Positions 38,386 through 47,513 are shown, counted from the first letter of the stretch. The stretch is DNA of 64,000 nt from Streptomyces sp. AP-93 (GCF_022808175.1 NZ_JALGBX010000018.1:124001-188000), one strand, 5' to 3'. Program-made: numbers and translations. Notes: generated from the letters alone by a model not told the origin.

Positions 38386-41184
38386 ATGAAGAAGAAGATC
38401 TGGGCCACGGTCGTCGCCGTCGCGATGACCACGGCCCTCGGTGCGATACCGGCCCGGGCCGCCGCGCCGACGAGCGTCCCCGACGCCGTCAAGGCCGCGG
38501 TCCCGAGCGGGGTCGTCGACCCGCCGTTGTACGCGCGGGCCGCCGACGCCGGCACCATCCGCGTCAACGTTCTCACCAAGAGCCGTACGGACCTCCCCGA
38601 GGCGGCCGCCGCGGGTGTGACGAAGCAGGACTTCGAGTCGCTGCCGGTGGTCACGCTCAAGGTGGACAGGGCGGGCCTGGACCGGCTCGCCGCCCAGCCG
38701 GGCGTGATCGCCGTCACCGAGGACAAGCCGGAGCCGGCGTCGCTGGACGAGAGCGTCCCGCTCATCGGCGGTGACGCGGCGGCCGCGGCGGGAAAGACCG
38801 GTGCGGGCACCGCGATCGCCGTTCTGGATACGGGTGTCGCCACCCAGCACCCGTTCCTGAAGGGCCGGGTCAAGGCCGAGGCCTGTTTCTCGCCGATCGA
38901 TCCGGATCTGGGCGCCACCAGCCTCTGCCCCAACGGTGCCGCCGAGCAGGAGGGTCCCGGCTCCGCCGACACCGACTCCGGGCCGTGCGCGACCCTGACC
39001 GCCTGCGACCACGGGACCCATGTGGCCGGCATTGCGGCGGGCAAGGGCACGGGCGCCACCGGGGCGCCGAAGACGGGTGTCGCCCCCGGCGCCGACATCA
39101 TCGCGATCCAGGTCTTCTCGCAGTTCAACACGGCCGATTCCTGTGCCGGCGAAGTGCCGTGTGTCGCCAGCTTCCCCAGTGCCCAACTGGCCGGTCTGGA
39201 GCAGGTGTTGAAGATCAAGCAGGCGGGGACGCCGGTCATCGCGGCGAACCTGAGCCTGGGCGGCGGCCACTACACGGCCGCCTGTGACGCCGACCCGCGG
39301 AAGGCGGCCGTCGACAACCTGCTCGCGGCCGGTGTCGCCACCGTGATCGCGGCCGGCAACAACGGCTACGCCGACGCGGTGAGCGTCCCCGGCTGTATCT
39401 CCTCCGCCGTCACGGTCGGCTCCACCACCGACGACGACGAGCTGTCCACCTTCACCAACCGGGGCCCGCTGCTCGACCTCTTCGCCCCGGGGACGAGCAT
39501 CGTCTCCTCGGTGCCCGGCGGCAACTACGCCCCGAAGAACGGCACTTCGATGGCCACCCCGCACGTGGCCGGCGCCTTTGCCGTGCTCAAGCAGGCCTAC
39601 CCGGCCAAGAGCGTCGCGGACCTCACGGCCTTGCTGAAGAACAGCGGCCGCCCCGTCATCTACACGGGTGCCACCACGTCCCGGATCGACCTCGGCGCGG
39701 CGCTGGGCGGCGGCGGCAACACGCCCAAGCCGGCCGGCATGAGCGACTTCAACGGTGACGGCGCCGAGGACATCGCGATCTCCGACACCCAGGCCACCGT
39801 CGGTACGAACGCCAATGCCGGCCTGATCCGCGTCGTGTACGGCGCGGGCAAGGGCACCGCAGAGCTCAGTCAGGACCTGGACTGGGTGTCGGGCGGCTCC
39901 GAGAAGGACGACTACTTCGGCGAGACCCTCGCCACCATCGACTGGAACAAGGACGGCTTCACCGACCTGGTGGCCGGAACCCCGAGCGAGGCCATCGGCA
40001 CGGCCACGAACGCGGGCAAGGTCGACATCCTGTACGGCTCCGCGGGCGGCCTGGGCGCGGGCACCCTCAAGTCCACGACCTTCGAGCAGGGCGCGGGCAC
40101 CGGCGCGATCGCCGCGTCGACGGCCGAGGCCAACGACCGGATGGGGCAGTCGCTCGCGGCGGCCGTCAACGACGCCGGCCGGCCGTACCTGCTGATCGGC
40201 TCGCCCGGCGAGGCCATCGGCACGCTCACCGGCGCGGGTACCGCCTTCTACGTGTACGGCAACACGAGCCTGACGATCAGCCAGGAGAAGCCGGGCGTCC
40301 CCGGTGACCCCGAGGCGGGCGACAACTTCGGCTTCGCCCTGACCGCGGACGCCAACTACATCGCCATCGCCTCCCCCAACGAGGCGCTCGGCACCAAGGC
40401 GAAGGCGGGCGGTGTCGCCATCTTCGACGCCAATGCGTACGACGCCGACGGCCGCCCGGCCCCGCTGGCCGGTCTCGACCAGGACAGCGCCGCCATCTCC
40501 GGTGACGCCGAGGCGGGCGACCAGTTCGGCCACGCGGTGGCCGTCGCACCGTTCCGGGCCACGGGCTCCCCGGCCCCGACCGAATCGATCCTCGCGATCG
40601 GTTCGCCCGGTGAGGGTGTGGTCGTGGGCACCGAGAACCGGCTCAACGCGGGCCGCGTGGTGCTGATCCGGATCAAGGCGGACGGAAGCTGGAGCTATCT
40701 GCGCGAGCTGAAGCAGGGCACCGCGGAAGACGACGTCTCCGGCACCTCCGAGACCGGTGACCGCATGGGCGAGACGTTGGCCGCCGTCAACACCGCCCCG
40801 GGCTCGGTCAGCACCGTGGCCTCCATGCGGCTCGCGGTCGGCACGCCAGGCGAGGCACTCGGAACCGTGACCAAGGCGGGCGCGATCCACACGTTCTCCA
40901 TGGCCGGCTCGGCCGGACCGAACGACCGCTGGATCGAGGCGGGCGACGGCGACGGGATCCCCGGGACGCCCGGGGCCAACCAGCAGCTCGGCAAGAACAT
41001 CCACTTCACCGCGACCAAGCTGTACGTGGGGATGCCGTTCGGGCCGAACGCGGCCGGTGCGCTCTACGCGCTGCCGATGTCCAACGTCACCCAGGGCGGC
41101 AAGGTCGCTCCCGTGACCACGTACAAGCCCGGCTCGGGCGGCCTGCCGGCCAATGGTGTTGCCTTCGGATACTTCGCTCGCTAG
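38386..41184 (+). CDS. Secreted subtilisin-like (S8) protease with FG-GAP repeats
   Basis: A 932-residue protein with a signal peptide (KKKIWATVVAVAMTTALGAIPARA), an I9-like propeptide (about 45-120) and an S8 catalytic domain. The triad is Asp near 148 (AVLDTGV), His near 212 (DHGTHVAGI) and Ser near 388 (NGTSMATPHVAGAF). From about residue 450 it has several FG-GAP/integrin-alpha-like repeats (SDFNGDGAEDIAISD, GSPGEAIGTLTGAGTAFYVYG, and more), which likely form a calcium-binding beta-propeller. ATG 38386 is preceded by GAGG. It is bounded by strong terminators on both sides, so it is monocistronic. Confidence 0.92.
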   Translation: MKKKIWATVVAVAMTTALGAIPARAAAPTSVPDAVKAAVPSGVVDPPLYARAADAGTIRVNVLTKSRTDLPEAAAAGVTKQDFESLPVVTLKVDRAGLDRLAAQPGVIAVTEDKPEPASLDESVPLIGGDAAAAAGKTGAGTAIAVLDTGVATQHPFLKGRVKAEACFSPIDPDLGATSLCPNGAAEQEGPGSADTDSGPCATLTACDHGTHVAGIAAGKGTGATGAPKTGVAPGADIIAIQVFSQFNTADSCAGEVPCVASFPSAQLAGLEQVLKIKQAGTPVIAANLSLGGGHYTAACDADPRKAAVDNLLAAGVATVIAAGNNGYADAVSVPGCISSAVTVGSTTDDDELSTFTNRGPLLDLFAPGTSIVSSVPGGNYAPKNGTSMATPHVAGAFAVLKQAYPAKSVADLTALLKNSGRPVIYTGATTSRIDLGAALGGGGNTPKPAGMSDFNGDGAEDIAISDTQATVGTNANAGLIRVVYGAGKGTAELSQDLDWVSGGSEKDDYFGETLATIDWNKDGFTDLVAGTPSEAIGTATNAGKVDILYGSAGGLGAGTLKSTTFEQGAGTGAIAASTAEANDRMGQSLAAAVNDAGRPYLLIGSPGEAIGTLTGAGTAFYVYGNTSLTISQEKPGVPGDPEAGDNFGFALTADANYIAIASPNEALGTKAKAGGVAIFDANAYDADGRPAPLAGLDQDSAAISGDAEAGDQFGHAVAVAPFRATGSPAPTESILAIGSPGEGVVVGTENRLNAGRVVLIRIKADGSWSYLRELKQGTAEDDVSGTSETGDRMGETLAAVNTAPGSVSTVASMRLAVGTPGEALGTVTKAGAIHTFSMAGSAGPNDRWIEAGDGDGIPGTPGANQQLGKNIHFTATKLYVGMPFGPNAAGALYALPMSNVTQGGKVAPVTTYKPGSGGLPANGVAFGYFAR

Positions 41185-41193
41185 TGCTGTGAC

Positions 41194-41235
41194 CGAAAGC
41201 GGGTGGCACGGCAGATGCCGTGCCACCCGCTTTCG
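41194..41235 (+). terminator. Perfect 20-base-pair hairpin after the subtilase gene
   Basis: Arms 41194-41213 and 41216-41235 are fully complementary around a 2-base centre, so the real hairpin has about 18 pairs and a 6-base loop. It begins 10 bases after the subtilase stop. Confidence 0.9.
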
Positions 41236-41331
41236 TTACCCAGGTCCCGCGCAGACGGGTGCGCGGGCAGTGACATGCGCTTCAGGCGCGGTGCGCTCAG
41301 GATGAGGGGGACCGGCGAGAAGGAGCGGATC

Positions 41332-42672
41332 ATGACCAGTCCGGGTGAGCGGTCCCGACGCGGGCGGGCCGTCCGCAAGAACGTCAGCCGTGCTTCGCAC
41401 GGACGGTGGACCGCGTCGACCGACCGGCCCGATCCCGTCGGTGTGCTGGAGCGGCAGGCGGCCGACCGGGTACGGGAGCTGCTGCCGATCCGCTACGGCC
41501 GAATGGCGGCTTCGCCGTTCGCGTTCCTGCGGGGCGCGGCCGCGGTCATGGCGGCCGACCTGGCCGCCCAGCCGGACACGGGCCTGACCGTCCAGCTGTG
41601 CGGGGACGCGCACCTCTTGAACTTCGGCATGTTCGCCTCGCCCGAGCGGTCCCTGCTCTTCGACCTCAATGATTTCGACGAGACGCTGCCCGGCCCCTTC
41701 GAGTGGGACGTCAAACGGCTCGCCGCGAGTGTCTCGGTGGCCGCCCGCCAGAACGGTCACGGCGACGACTGGGCCAGAGGATCGGCCCTTTCGGCGGCCC
41801 GGTCCTACCGGCAGACCATCAGGGAGCTCGCCGGGCAGGGCGAACTGGAGGTCTGGTACCACCGGATCGACACCGCCGATCTGCTGCCCCTCATCCGCAA
41901 GCCCAAGCTGCGGGGCCGGGTCGAGGCCGGGCTGGCGCGCGCCCGCGGCCGCACCAGCCTTCGTGCTCTGGAGAAGCTGACCGAGGTCCGCGACGGCGGC
42001 CGGCGGATCGTCCACGATCCGCCCCTGCTGGAACCGCTGGCCGGAGCCGAGTCACAGGCCGTGGGCACGGTCTTCAGCGAGTACCGCACCACACTTCCCG
42101 AGGAGCGCCGCCTCCTGCTGGACCGGTACCGATTCGTCGACGCGGCACGGAAGGTCGTCGGTGTCGGGAGCGTGGGGACCCGCTGCTACATCGTGCTGCT
42201 CGCCGGACGCGACGATGACGACCCGCTCTTCCTGCAGATCAAGGAGGCCGGTCCGTCCGTCCTGCAAGGCCACCTCCCGGCCGACGGTCATGATCACCAC
42301 GGTCACCGGGTCGTGTCGGGCCAGAGGCTTCTGCAGGCCACCGGCGACATCTTCCTCGGCTGGATGAGCGGCCCCGAGGGGCGCCACTTCTACGGTCGGC
42401 AGCTGCGCGACATGAAGGGATCGGCCGATGTCGCGACCATGTCCCGGGTCCTCCTCGGCCAGTACGCCGGGCTGTGCGGCAGGGCGCTGGCGCGCGCCCA
42501 TGCCCGCTCCGGTGACCGTATTGCGATCGCGGGATACCTGGGCGGTTCCGACACCTTCGACCGCGCCGTCGCCGACTTCGCCCTCCGCTACGCCGACCGG
42601 ACCGCGGCCGATCACGCCCTGCTGACCGGAGCCGTCGCCGATGGCGCCGTCACCGCCATCAGCGGCGTCTGA
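41332..42672 (+). CDS. DUF2252 family protein
   Basis: A 446-residue DUF2252 protein, a family with a kinase-like fold. Family features are RMAASPFAFLRGAAAVMAADLA, LCGDAHLLNFGMFASPERSLLFDLNDFDETLPGPFEWDVKRLAAS, and FLQIKEAGPS. The D-H-N-F and DLNDFDE motifs resemble the phosphate-handling residues of aminoglycoside-phosphotransferase-like proteins, but no substrate is known. AAGGAG lies just upstream of ATG 41332. It is flanked by terminators. Confidence 0.9.
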   Translation: MTSPGERSRRGRAVRKNVSRASHGRWTASTDRPDPVGVLERQAADRVRELLPIRYGRMAASPFAFLRGAAAVMAADLAAQPDTGLTVQLCGDAHLLNFGMFASPERSLLFDLNDFDETLPGPFEWDVKRLAASVSVAARQNGHGDDWARGSALSAARSYRQTIRELAGQGELEVWYHRIDTADLLPLIRKPKLRGRVEAGLARARGRTSLRALEKLTEVRDGGRRIVHDPPLLEPLAGAESQAVGTVFSEYRTTLPEERRLLLDRYRFVDAARKVVGVGSVGTRCYIVLLAGRDDDDPLFLQIKEAGPSVLQGHLPADGHDHHGHRVVSGQRLLQATGDIFLGWMSGPEGRHFYGRQLRDMKGSADVATMSRVLLGQYAGLCGRALARAHARSGDRIAIAGYLGGSDTFDRAVADFALRYADRTAADHALLTGAVADGAVTAISGV

Positions 42673-42743
42673 GCAGCGCCTGGCTCCGGGCGAGGGGCGG
42701 GCGGTGGACTCCTCGACGAGCACTGTCCGTGGACAGCAGGACT

Positions 42744-42775
42744 GCGCGGGCCGGCGGTGTTCGGCCGGCCCGCGC
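42744..42775. terminator. 12-base-pair hairpin between convergent genes
   Basis: Arms GCGCGGGCCGGC and GCCGGCCCGCGC are perfectly complementary around the loop GGTGTTCG. It lies between the stops of the DUF2252 gene and the convergent MFS gene and likely serves both. Confidence 0.8.
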
Positions 42776-42874
42776 ATTCCCGTGCGTGTCCCGAGTCGCT
42801 GCGGCAGCCTCACCGAGCGGGGCAGGGAGAGGCGGCAGTGGCCGCCGCCCCGCGCGCGTACGGCGCGGCGTCGG

Positions 42875-44176
42875 TCAGGCGGCCACTGGCCTGCGTTCCC
42901 CCTCTGCCGGCCCGGGTGACAGCCTGCCGGTGCGGTGCAACCTGTGGAGCGCCGTCGCGCAGGCAAGGCCGAGCAGGACAAGCGCCAGCCAGGGCAGCGC
43001 AGGCACTCGCGCTTCATGGGCCGCGTCCAGCGCCATGCCCATCCCCAGGTTGCCGACCGTGATGCCGATTCCGCAGATGGTGTTGTAGAGGCCGTAGTGC
43101 GTGGCCACGAGACGGTTGCCGGAGAGGCGGACGATGGTGTCCATCTCGAAGGGATAGGCGATCATCGTTCCCACCGCGAGGAGCAGCGCCGCCACGGCCG
43201 ACGGCAGCGCGGCCAGGAGCCACAGACCCACCCCGCTGTCCGGCACCGGCACCGCCGAGGCCGCGAGGAGCGGGACGAAAGCCGCTCCCATCGTCAGCAG
43301 GCCCCAGGTGAGCGCACTGCCCGGTTTCATCCGGGCGCTGCACCAGGCGGTGACCCTGGTCTGGAAGGCGATCGTGCTCAGCCCGGAGACGGCGAACAGG
43401 GCCGCCACCGCGGCGGCGGCGAACGACCCGTCACCGCCCAGGCGCCTGACCTCCAGGGGGAGGGCCAGGTAGACCTGGAAGGTCATGACGTACGAGCCGA
43501 TCATGGCCAGGGAGAACAGCAGGAACGGACGGTTCGAGAACATCCCCCGCCACTGCCGCAGGATTCCCTCACGCTCCCCCTCCGCCGTGTCGGCGTAGGC
43601 GGCGCGACGGGCGGGCAGGGCCCGGATCTGGACGATGCTCAGGACCGCGAAGATACCGGCCGCCACCAGGCAGGTGACGCTGAAGTCCACGTTGGTCAGC
43701 ACCATGCCGACCAGCGGACCGAGCAGGATGCCCGCTTGGTAGAAGACGTTGAACAGAGCGAACGCCTCGACGCGGCGCTCACCCGCGTCTGCCGCCAGGT
43801 AGGCCCGGGTGGCCGGGTTGAACAGGGCCCCTGCCAGGCCGGTGGCCGCCGACGCGGCCAGTAGCGCGGGAACCGACTCCGCCAGGCCGAGCGTCGCGAA
43901 TCCGATGATGCGCAGCACGAGTCCCGCGATGATCATCGGCTTGTAGCCGAGCCGGTCGCCCAGGGTCCCGCCGATGAGGAACATGCCCTGCTGGCTGAAG
44001 TTCCGTAGGCCGAGGATCAGCCCGACGAGCCAGCCCGCGAGGCCCAGCGGCCCGGCCAGGTGTGTGGCCAGGTAGGGCATCAGCATGTAGAAGCCCAGGT
44101 TGATGGTGAACTGATTGAACATCAGGAGCTGGACGCTGCTGTCGTACGAGCGGACCTGCTTGATCGTGTCCCTCAC
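42875..44176 (-). CDS. MFS exporter, paralogue of the one in the ten-gene operon
   Basis: A 433-residue major-facilitator protein with 12 predicted helices. It shares long stretches with the MFS gene at 53506-54780 (MLMPYLATHLAGPLGL against LLIPYLATHLTDDLGL, LGLRNFSQQGMFLIGG against LGLRNLSQQGLFLIGG, AGALFNPATRAYLA against AGALFNPAVRTYVA). Both resemble the drug/metallophore exporter branch of MFS. Its GTG start overlaps the stop of the cysteine-synthase-like gene by 4 bases, the same partner type as in the big operon. Likely role: export of the product of the PLP enzyme pathway. Confidence 0.88.
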   Translation of the reverse strand: MRDTIKQVRSYDSSVQLLMFNQFTINLGFYMLMPYLATHLAGPLGLAGWLVGLILGLRNFSQQGMFLIGGTLGDRLGYKPMIIAGLVLRIIGFATLGLAESVPALLAASAATGLAGALFNPATRAYLAADAGERRVEAFALFNVFYQAGILLGPLVGMVLTNVDFSVTCLVAAGIFAVLSIVQIRALPARRAAYADTAEGEREGILRQWRGMFSNRPFLLFSLAMIGSYVMTFQVYLALPLEVRRLGGDGSFAAAAVAALFAVSGLSTIAFQTRVTAWCSARMKPGSALTWGLLTMGAAFVPLLAASAVPVPDSGVGLWLLAALPSAVAALLLAVGTMIAYPFEMDTIVRLSGNRLVATHYGLYNTICGIGITVGNLGMGMALDAAHEARVPALPWLALVLLGLACATALHRLHRTGRLSPGPAEGERRPVAA

Positions 44177-45300
44177 AGGGCCTCCCGGGCCTCAGGTGCG
44201 CCGGAGGTGTCGCTCCTGCCGCCACCGGCGAGGGTGAGCGGGTCGACGACGGTGGTGCAGCGGGTCCAGCGGGTGACCTCCTTCTCGTCCAGGCGGCCGA
44301 TCAGGTCCGGTTCCGGGGCGGGCGGGGAGTCGAGCAGACCGTGGGCGGCGCAGTAGCCGTCGTCATAGACGGTGCCGAGGTAGCGCTGCGGGCCGTCCGG
44401 AAAGACGGCCGCGATCCGTGCCTCCTCGGGAAGCGACCGGGCGAGCCAGCCGGCGACCAGCGCGACTGCTCCGACGCTCCATCCGCCGGTGGCGTAATGG
44501 GATCCGGCCAGTTGGCGGCAGGTCCACACGGCTTCGGCGGGGGAGACCCAGTGCACTTCGCTGAAGCTGTCGTAGGCGACGTTGCGGGGGTAGATGCTCG
44601 ACCCCAGCCCGCGCATGAGCCTCGGCCGGGCGGGCTGTCCGAAGATGGTGGAGCCGATGGTGTCCACTCCCACCAGCGTCAGATCCGGGTAGAGCTGTCG
44701 CAGCACCCGGGAGATGCCGGCGGAGTGGCCGCCGGTGCCGACGCTGCACACCAGAACGTCGATGTGCCGTAGTTCGGTGGCCAGTTCGAGGGCGAGCGGG
44801 GTGTAGGCGGTGGTGTTGTCGGGGTTGTTGTACTGGTCCGGGCACCAGGAGCCCGGGTGCTGGTCCATGAGTTGCTGCACGCGGTCGCGGCGGGCCTGCT
44901 GCCAGCCGCCGGTGGGGTGCGGCTCGGAGACCATGTTGACCTGGGCGCCGTACGCGACCAGCAGCCGGGTCATGGACGGCTCAAGGCCCGGATCGGTGAC
45001 CAGCGTGATCGGGTGCCCGTAGACCATGCCCGCCAGAGCGAGGCCCAGGCCCAGGGTTCCGCTGGTGGACTCGATGATCCTCGCGCCCGGCTTCAGGTCG
45101 CCGCGGGCACGGGCCCGTTCGACCATGTGCAGGCCGGGACGGTCCTTGATGCCGCCGGGGTTGAAGCCCTCCAGCTTCGCCCAGAAGCCGCGTCCCGCCG
45201 GGGTGAGGGGTTCGGAGATGCGCAACAGGGGGGTGTTGCCCACCAGTTCTGACAAGGCCGTGCGGCCTGTGGCTGACGTGTCGGTGGTCGAAGAATGCAT
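44173..45300 (-). CDS. Cysteine-synthase-like PLP enzyme, paralogue of 51330-52454
   Basis: A 375-residue fold-type II PLP enzyme. The Schiff-base lysine is K52 (GFNPGGIKDRPG), ESTSGTLGLGLALAG is the substrate loop, and CSVGTGGHSAG is the PLP phosphate site. A family-specific block, GSTIFGQPARPRLMRGLGSSIYPRNVAYDSFSEVHWV, is shared almost word for word with 51330-52454, showing that the two are close paralogues. Such enzymes join beta-substituted alanines; SbnA makes 2,3-diaminopropionate precursors for a siderophore this way. Start ATG 45300 is used; another start at 45366 is possible. Confidence 0.88.
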   Translation of the reverse strand: MHSSTTDTSATGRTALSELVGNTPLLRISEPLTPAGRGFWAKLEGFNPGGIKDRPGLHMVERARARGDLKPGARIIESTSGTLGLGLALAGMVYGHPITLVTDPGLEPSMTRLLVAYGAQVNMVSEPHPTGGWQQARRDRVQQLMDQHPGSWCPDQYNNPDNTTAYTPLALELATELRHIDVLVCSVGTGGHSAGISRVLRQLYPDLTLVGVDTIGSTIFGQPARPRLMRGLGSSIYPRNVAYDSFSEVHWVSPAEAVWTCRQLAGSHYATGGWSVGAVALVAGWLARSLPEEARIAAVFPDGPQRYLGTVYDDGYCAAHGLLDSPPAPEPDLIGRLDEKEVTRWTRCTTVVDPLTLAGGGRSDTSGAPEAREAL

Positions 45301-45438
45301 GGCTGTGCCTTCGTTCGCGGTGGATTCGACTACTCGTTCGGAGGGCACGCCGTGGTCGGAGGGCATCAGGAACAGGGGTTCCGGCCCCGGAGGACGGCGT
45401 GCGGCAGCCGCGCGCGGCTGCGGGACGGGACGAGTGGT

Positions 45439-45870
45439 CTAGATCTGCCACCGGCAGACGTCGGCCAACGTGGAGCGACCTGTGCGGGCTATGGGCGATC
45501 TGCCGGGGTCTGACAGCACCGCCGTCACCGGTGTGGGGTGCACCGCGCCGGGCTCGAGCGAAACAAGGACTGCGGTCGTATCGACCGGGCGCTGCACCGC
45601 GCTTGAGGCCCAAGTGGTCAGGCAGGGCGAGACGCAGGCGGAACCGTGCTCGTGCTGAGGACGGTCCGGTGACTGGGGATCGTGTGGGAGCTCTTCGTGT
45701 CCGCCCGACGTGGCCGGCTCGGACAGGGAGAGGTGTTGGTGACCGTCGTTGACGAGGTAGGACGAGCAGTGGACGGCGGCCAGGAGCAGCACGCTCAGCG
45801 CGCAGGCAAGCAGGATGCCGGGCCAGGACGGAAGCCGGCGATCAAGGCGTGGCGGTGGAAAGGGGAGCAC
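45439..45870 (-). CDS. Small exported or membrane protein with His-rich region
   Basis: A 143-residue protein with an N-terminal hydrophobic segment (WPGILLACALSVLLLAAVHC), then a histidine-rich stretch (NDGHQHL, GGHEELPHD, QHEHG) and three further cysteines. The C-terminus ends RTGRSTLADVCRWQI. The His/Cys-rich exported part could bind metal. It lies just upstream, on the same strand, of the PLP/MFS pair with 138 bases between them. GTG 45870 has GGAGG upstream. The family is uncertain; it resembles small Streptomyces proteins of unknown function. Confidence 0.6.
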   Translation of the reverse strand: MLPFPPPRLDRRLPSWPGILLACALSVLLLAAVHCSSYLVNDGHQHLSLSEPATSGGHEELPHDPQSPDRPQHEHGSACVSPCLTTWASSAVQRPVDTTAVLVSLEPGAVHPTPVTAVLSDPGRSPIARTGRSTLADVCRWQI

Positions 45871-46049
45871 AAGTCCTCCGTGCGGCAGTCGCTTCCTCGG
45901 CCGACGGACGGAGAAAGTGACGCGGGCGGGTGCGCGCGGGGCCAGGGAGATCTGGACGCCAGGAGCCGAGACGGCTGAACATATCGCCGTCCGGTGGGCA
46001 AGTCCGTGAATCCCGCAACGCGTGGGGTGTCGTCGGAAAGCTCCGACGC

Positions 46050-46466
46050 CTACACCTGAAGGACGATGCGTGATCTGAGATGTTCGCAGGGCGCGGCAGG
46101 GGATCGCTTCAACTGCTCGGCCAGTCGCGTACGCCCGAGGGGCTGGGAAGCCTGCCCCCCGTCCAGCGCGTCGGTGAGGACGGGCTTGTCCGCGGCACGC
46201 GACGGTCCGCTCGTCGAGCGGCGCCCACCCTCATCTGTGGAGTGGCCTTCGCCGTCGGAGCAGTCCGCAGCAGTCCCTGCTGCCGGGCCCGCCGCATGTG
46301 CGAGGGAGGCTGAGGCGATCGGCGCGGCGGCTCCACCATGGTGTCCCGGCAGCGAGCAGCACACGCCCAACAGGGGCAGGAGGAGAAAGGCAGCCAGCCC
46401 GGCGATGACCAGCCGACGCACCTGCGAGAGGGTCGGCGTGCCGCCGGAACGCGACCAGGCTGTCAT
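46050..46466 (-). CDS. Small membrane/secreted protein of unknown function
   Basis: A 138-residue protein from ATG 46466: a hydrophobic N-terminal segment (RLVIAGLAAFLLLPLLGVCCSL) followed by GHHGG, then a polar Ala/Gly/Ser region with several His, Cys and Asp/Glu. It recalls the neighbour at 45439 in size and layout and may be a related family. An in-frame GTG at 46469 sits 6 bases after TACGAT, so a leaderless start there is possible. Function unknown; metal binding is conceivable. Confidence 0.5.
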   Translation of the reverse strand: MTAWSRSGGTPTLSQVRRLVIAGLAAFLLLPLLGVCCSLPGHHGGAAAPIASASLAHAAGPAAGTAADCSDGEGHSTDEGGRRSTSGPSRAADKPVLTDALDGGQASQPLGRTRLAEQLKRSPAAPCEHLRSRIVLQV

Positions 46467-46992
46467 CACGCCGTGATCGTAGTCGGCATTCGCCGGCTTG
46501 TGGGTGCCGCTCCCGGAAGAGTGGCCGATCCAACTGCCCATCCGGGCAACGGTTGTAGGAAATCACGAGCGCCGCGGCGGAGGCCGGCGCGGGATGGAGA
46601 GCTGAGCGGGAGCTGTTCTCCGGACACGGCATCCCCGGAGATACGTACGCCCCACCGCACGTCCGCCTGGCCCCGCCTGCGCCGACCCACCGGGGGTCCT
46701 TCTGCCCCGGCGCGATCTGGCGCCCGGCCGGCCCCTGATGCTGCTGAACGCCGTACTCGCGTGGGTGCTCACCATCGGGCAGGCCCGCCGCATGGGGACG
46801 GAGCCTGGCGAGATCCCGGCCGGGTCGAAGCAAGCGTTTCCGGTTGAGCAACTACTCTCGCAGCGCCCGCCAGTTGGCGTGAGGACTGCACTGCCCTGGT
46901 CTCGTTCAGCGTCGTGAGCGCCAGCTGCAGGACGTCCGCTACGAGCAGGCCCGCCAGGGATCCGGCAGTGAACCCGCGGAGTGACCGGCGCT

Positions 46993-47045
46993 CATCCGTT
47001 TCTCCCCAGGGGCTCCCCGTGGCCGCTTCTGAGTCGATTCGTAAG
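46993..47045. repeat. Dispersed repeat, copy B
   Basis: The core TTCTCCCCAGGGGCTCCCC followed by GTGGCCGCTTCTGA is the partner of 35538-35590, in the same orientation and 11.5 kb away. No gene spans it. Confidence 0.55.
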
Positions 47046-47100
47046 TGATGCGAGAGCTTTCCGAGCCTTTCACCCTGCTGCCCTTGATATGCAGCCGATT

Positions 47101-47149
47101 CCCCCCAGCCGCCCCCCCAGCGAGGCCTCATTCCCCCCAGATTCCCCCC
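47101..47149 (-). repeat. Four C6-7 runs; potential G-quadruplex on the minus strand
   Basis: Runs of 6, 7, 6 and 6 cytosines are separated by 5-14 bases, with TTCCCCCCAG recurring. The minus strand therefore has four long G runs, matching a G-quadruplex pattern, and the plus strand could form an i-motif. No gene is attached. Confidence 0.6.
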
Positions 47150-47309
47150 AGCGGAGGCGGCTTCTGGCGGCGGATCGCCGCTGGCTGGGACCGTGATCCC
47201 GGCGGTAGGGATAGCTACGCGACGTAGGAAAGGGAAGGGTGCGACCTGGCGATCACGGACGTCCCTGCGTATCGCCGAGTCCAGGTTGGATGAGGAGGCT
47301 GTGGTCTCT

Positions 47310-47513
47310 GTGGCCGATGAGTCTGAGCGGCCTGTTGCCGCCGCTGTTGTGGTGGACAACGGGCGGTTGCTGTTGGTGCGGCGTCGCATCGCGGAGGGGG
47401 ACCTGTCATGGCAGTTCCCTGCCGGCAAGGTGGAGCCGGGGGAGTCGCGCGAGGCTGCTGCTGTCCGGGAGGCGCACGAGGAGACCGGTGTGCGGAAAGG
47501 TGTCCTCGGCTGA
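47310..47513 (+). CDS. Truncated NUDIX hydrolase
   Basis: From GTG 47310 (GAGGAGG upstream) 67 residues read VADESERPVAAAVVVDNGRLLLVRRRIAEG... through a complete Nudix box GKVEPGESREAAAVREAHEETGV, and then stop within 8 residues. Nudix enzymes are about 130-160 residues, so the second half of the domain is missing. Downstream DNA to about 47680 has pieces in shifted frames that might be its decayed remainder. It is probably non-functional. Confidence 0.6.
   Translation: MADESERPVAAAVVVDNGRLLLVRRRIAEGDLSWQFPAGKVEPGESREAAAVREAHEETGVRKGVLG

Larger units (their letters stand above)
46470..47309. other. Gene-poor region with repeats and no clear coding sequence
   Basis: About 840 bases. No frame shows a recognisable domain and both strands have scattered stops. 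It holds dispersed repeat copy B (46993-47045) and a tract of four C6-7 runs (47101-47149, motif TTCCCCCCAG repeated). Codon bias is weak. It may represent decayed genes. Confidence 0.5.

Noticed and set aside
38284..41226. A 980-codon open frame antisense to the subtilase gene
   Set aside because: It is Arg/Gly/Val-rich with no domain, while the plus strand encodes a clear S8 protease with signal peptide and triad.
35538..47045. An integrated element bounded by att sites
   Set aside because: The two repeats are imperfect, and there is no integrase, excisionase, replication gene or tRNA between or beside them.
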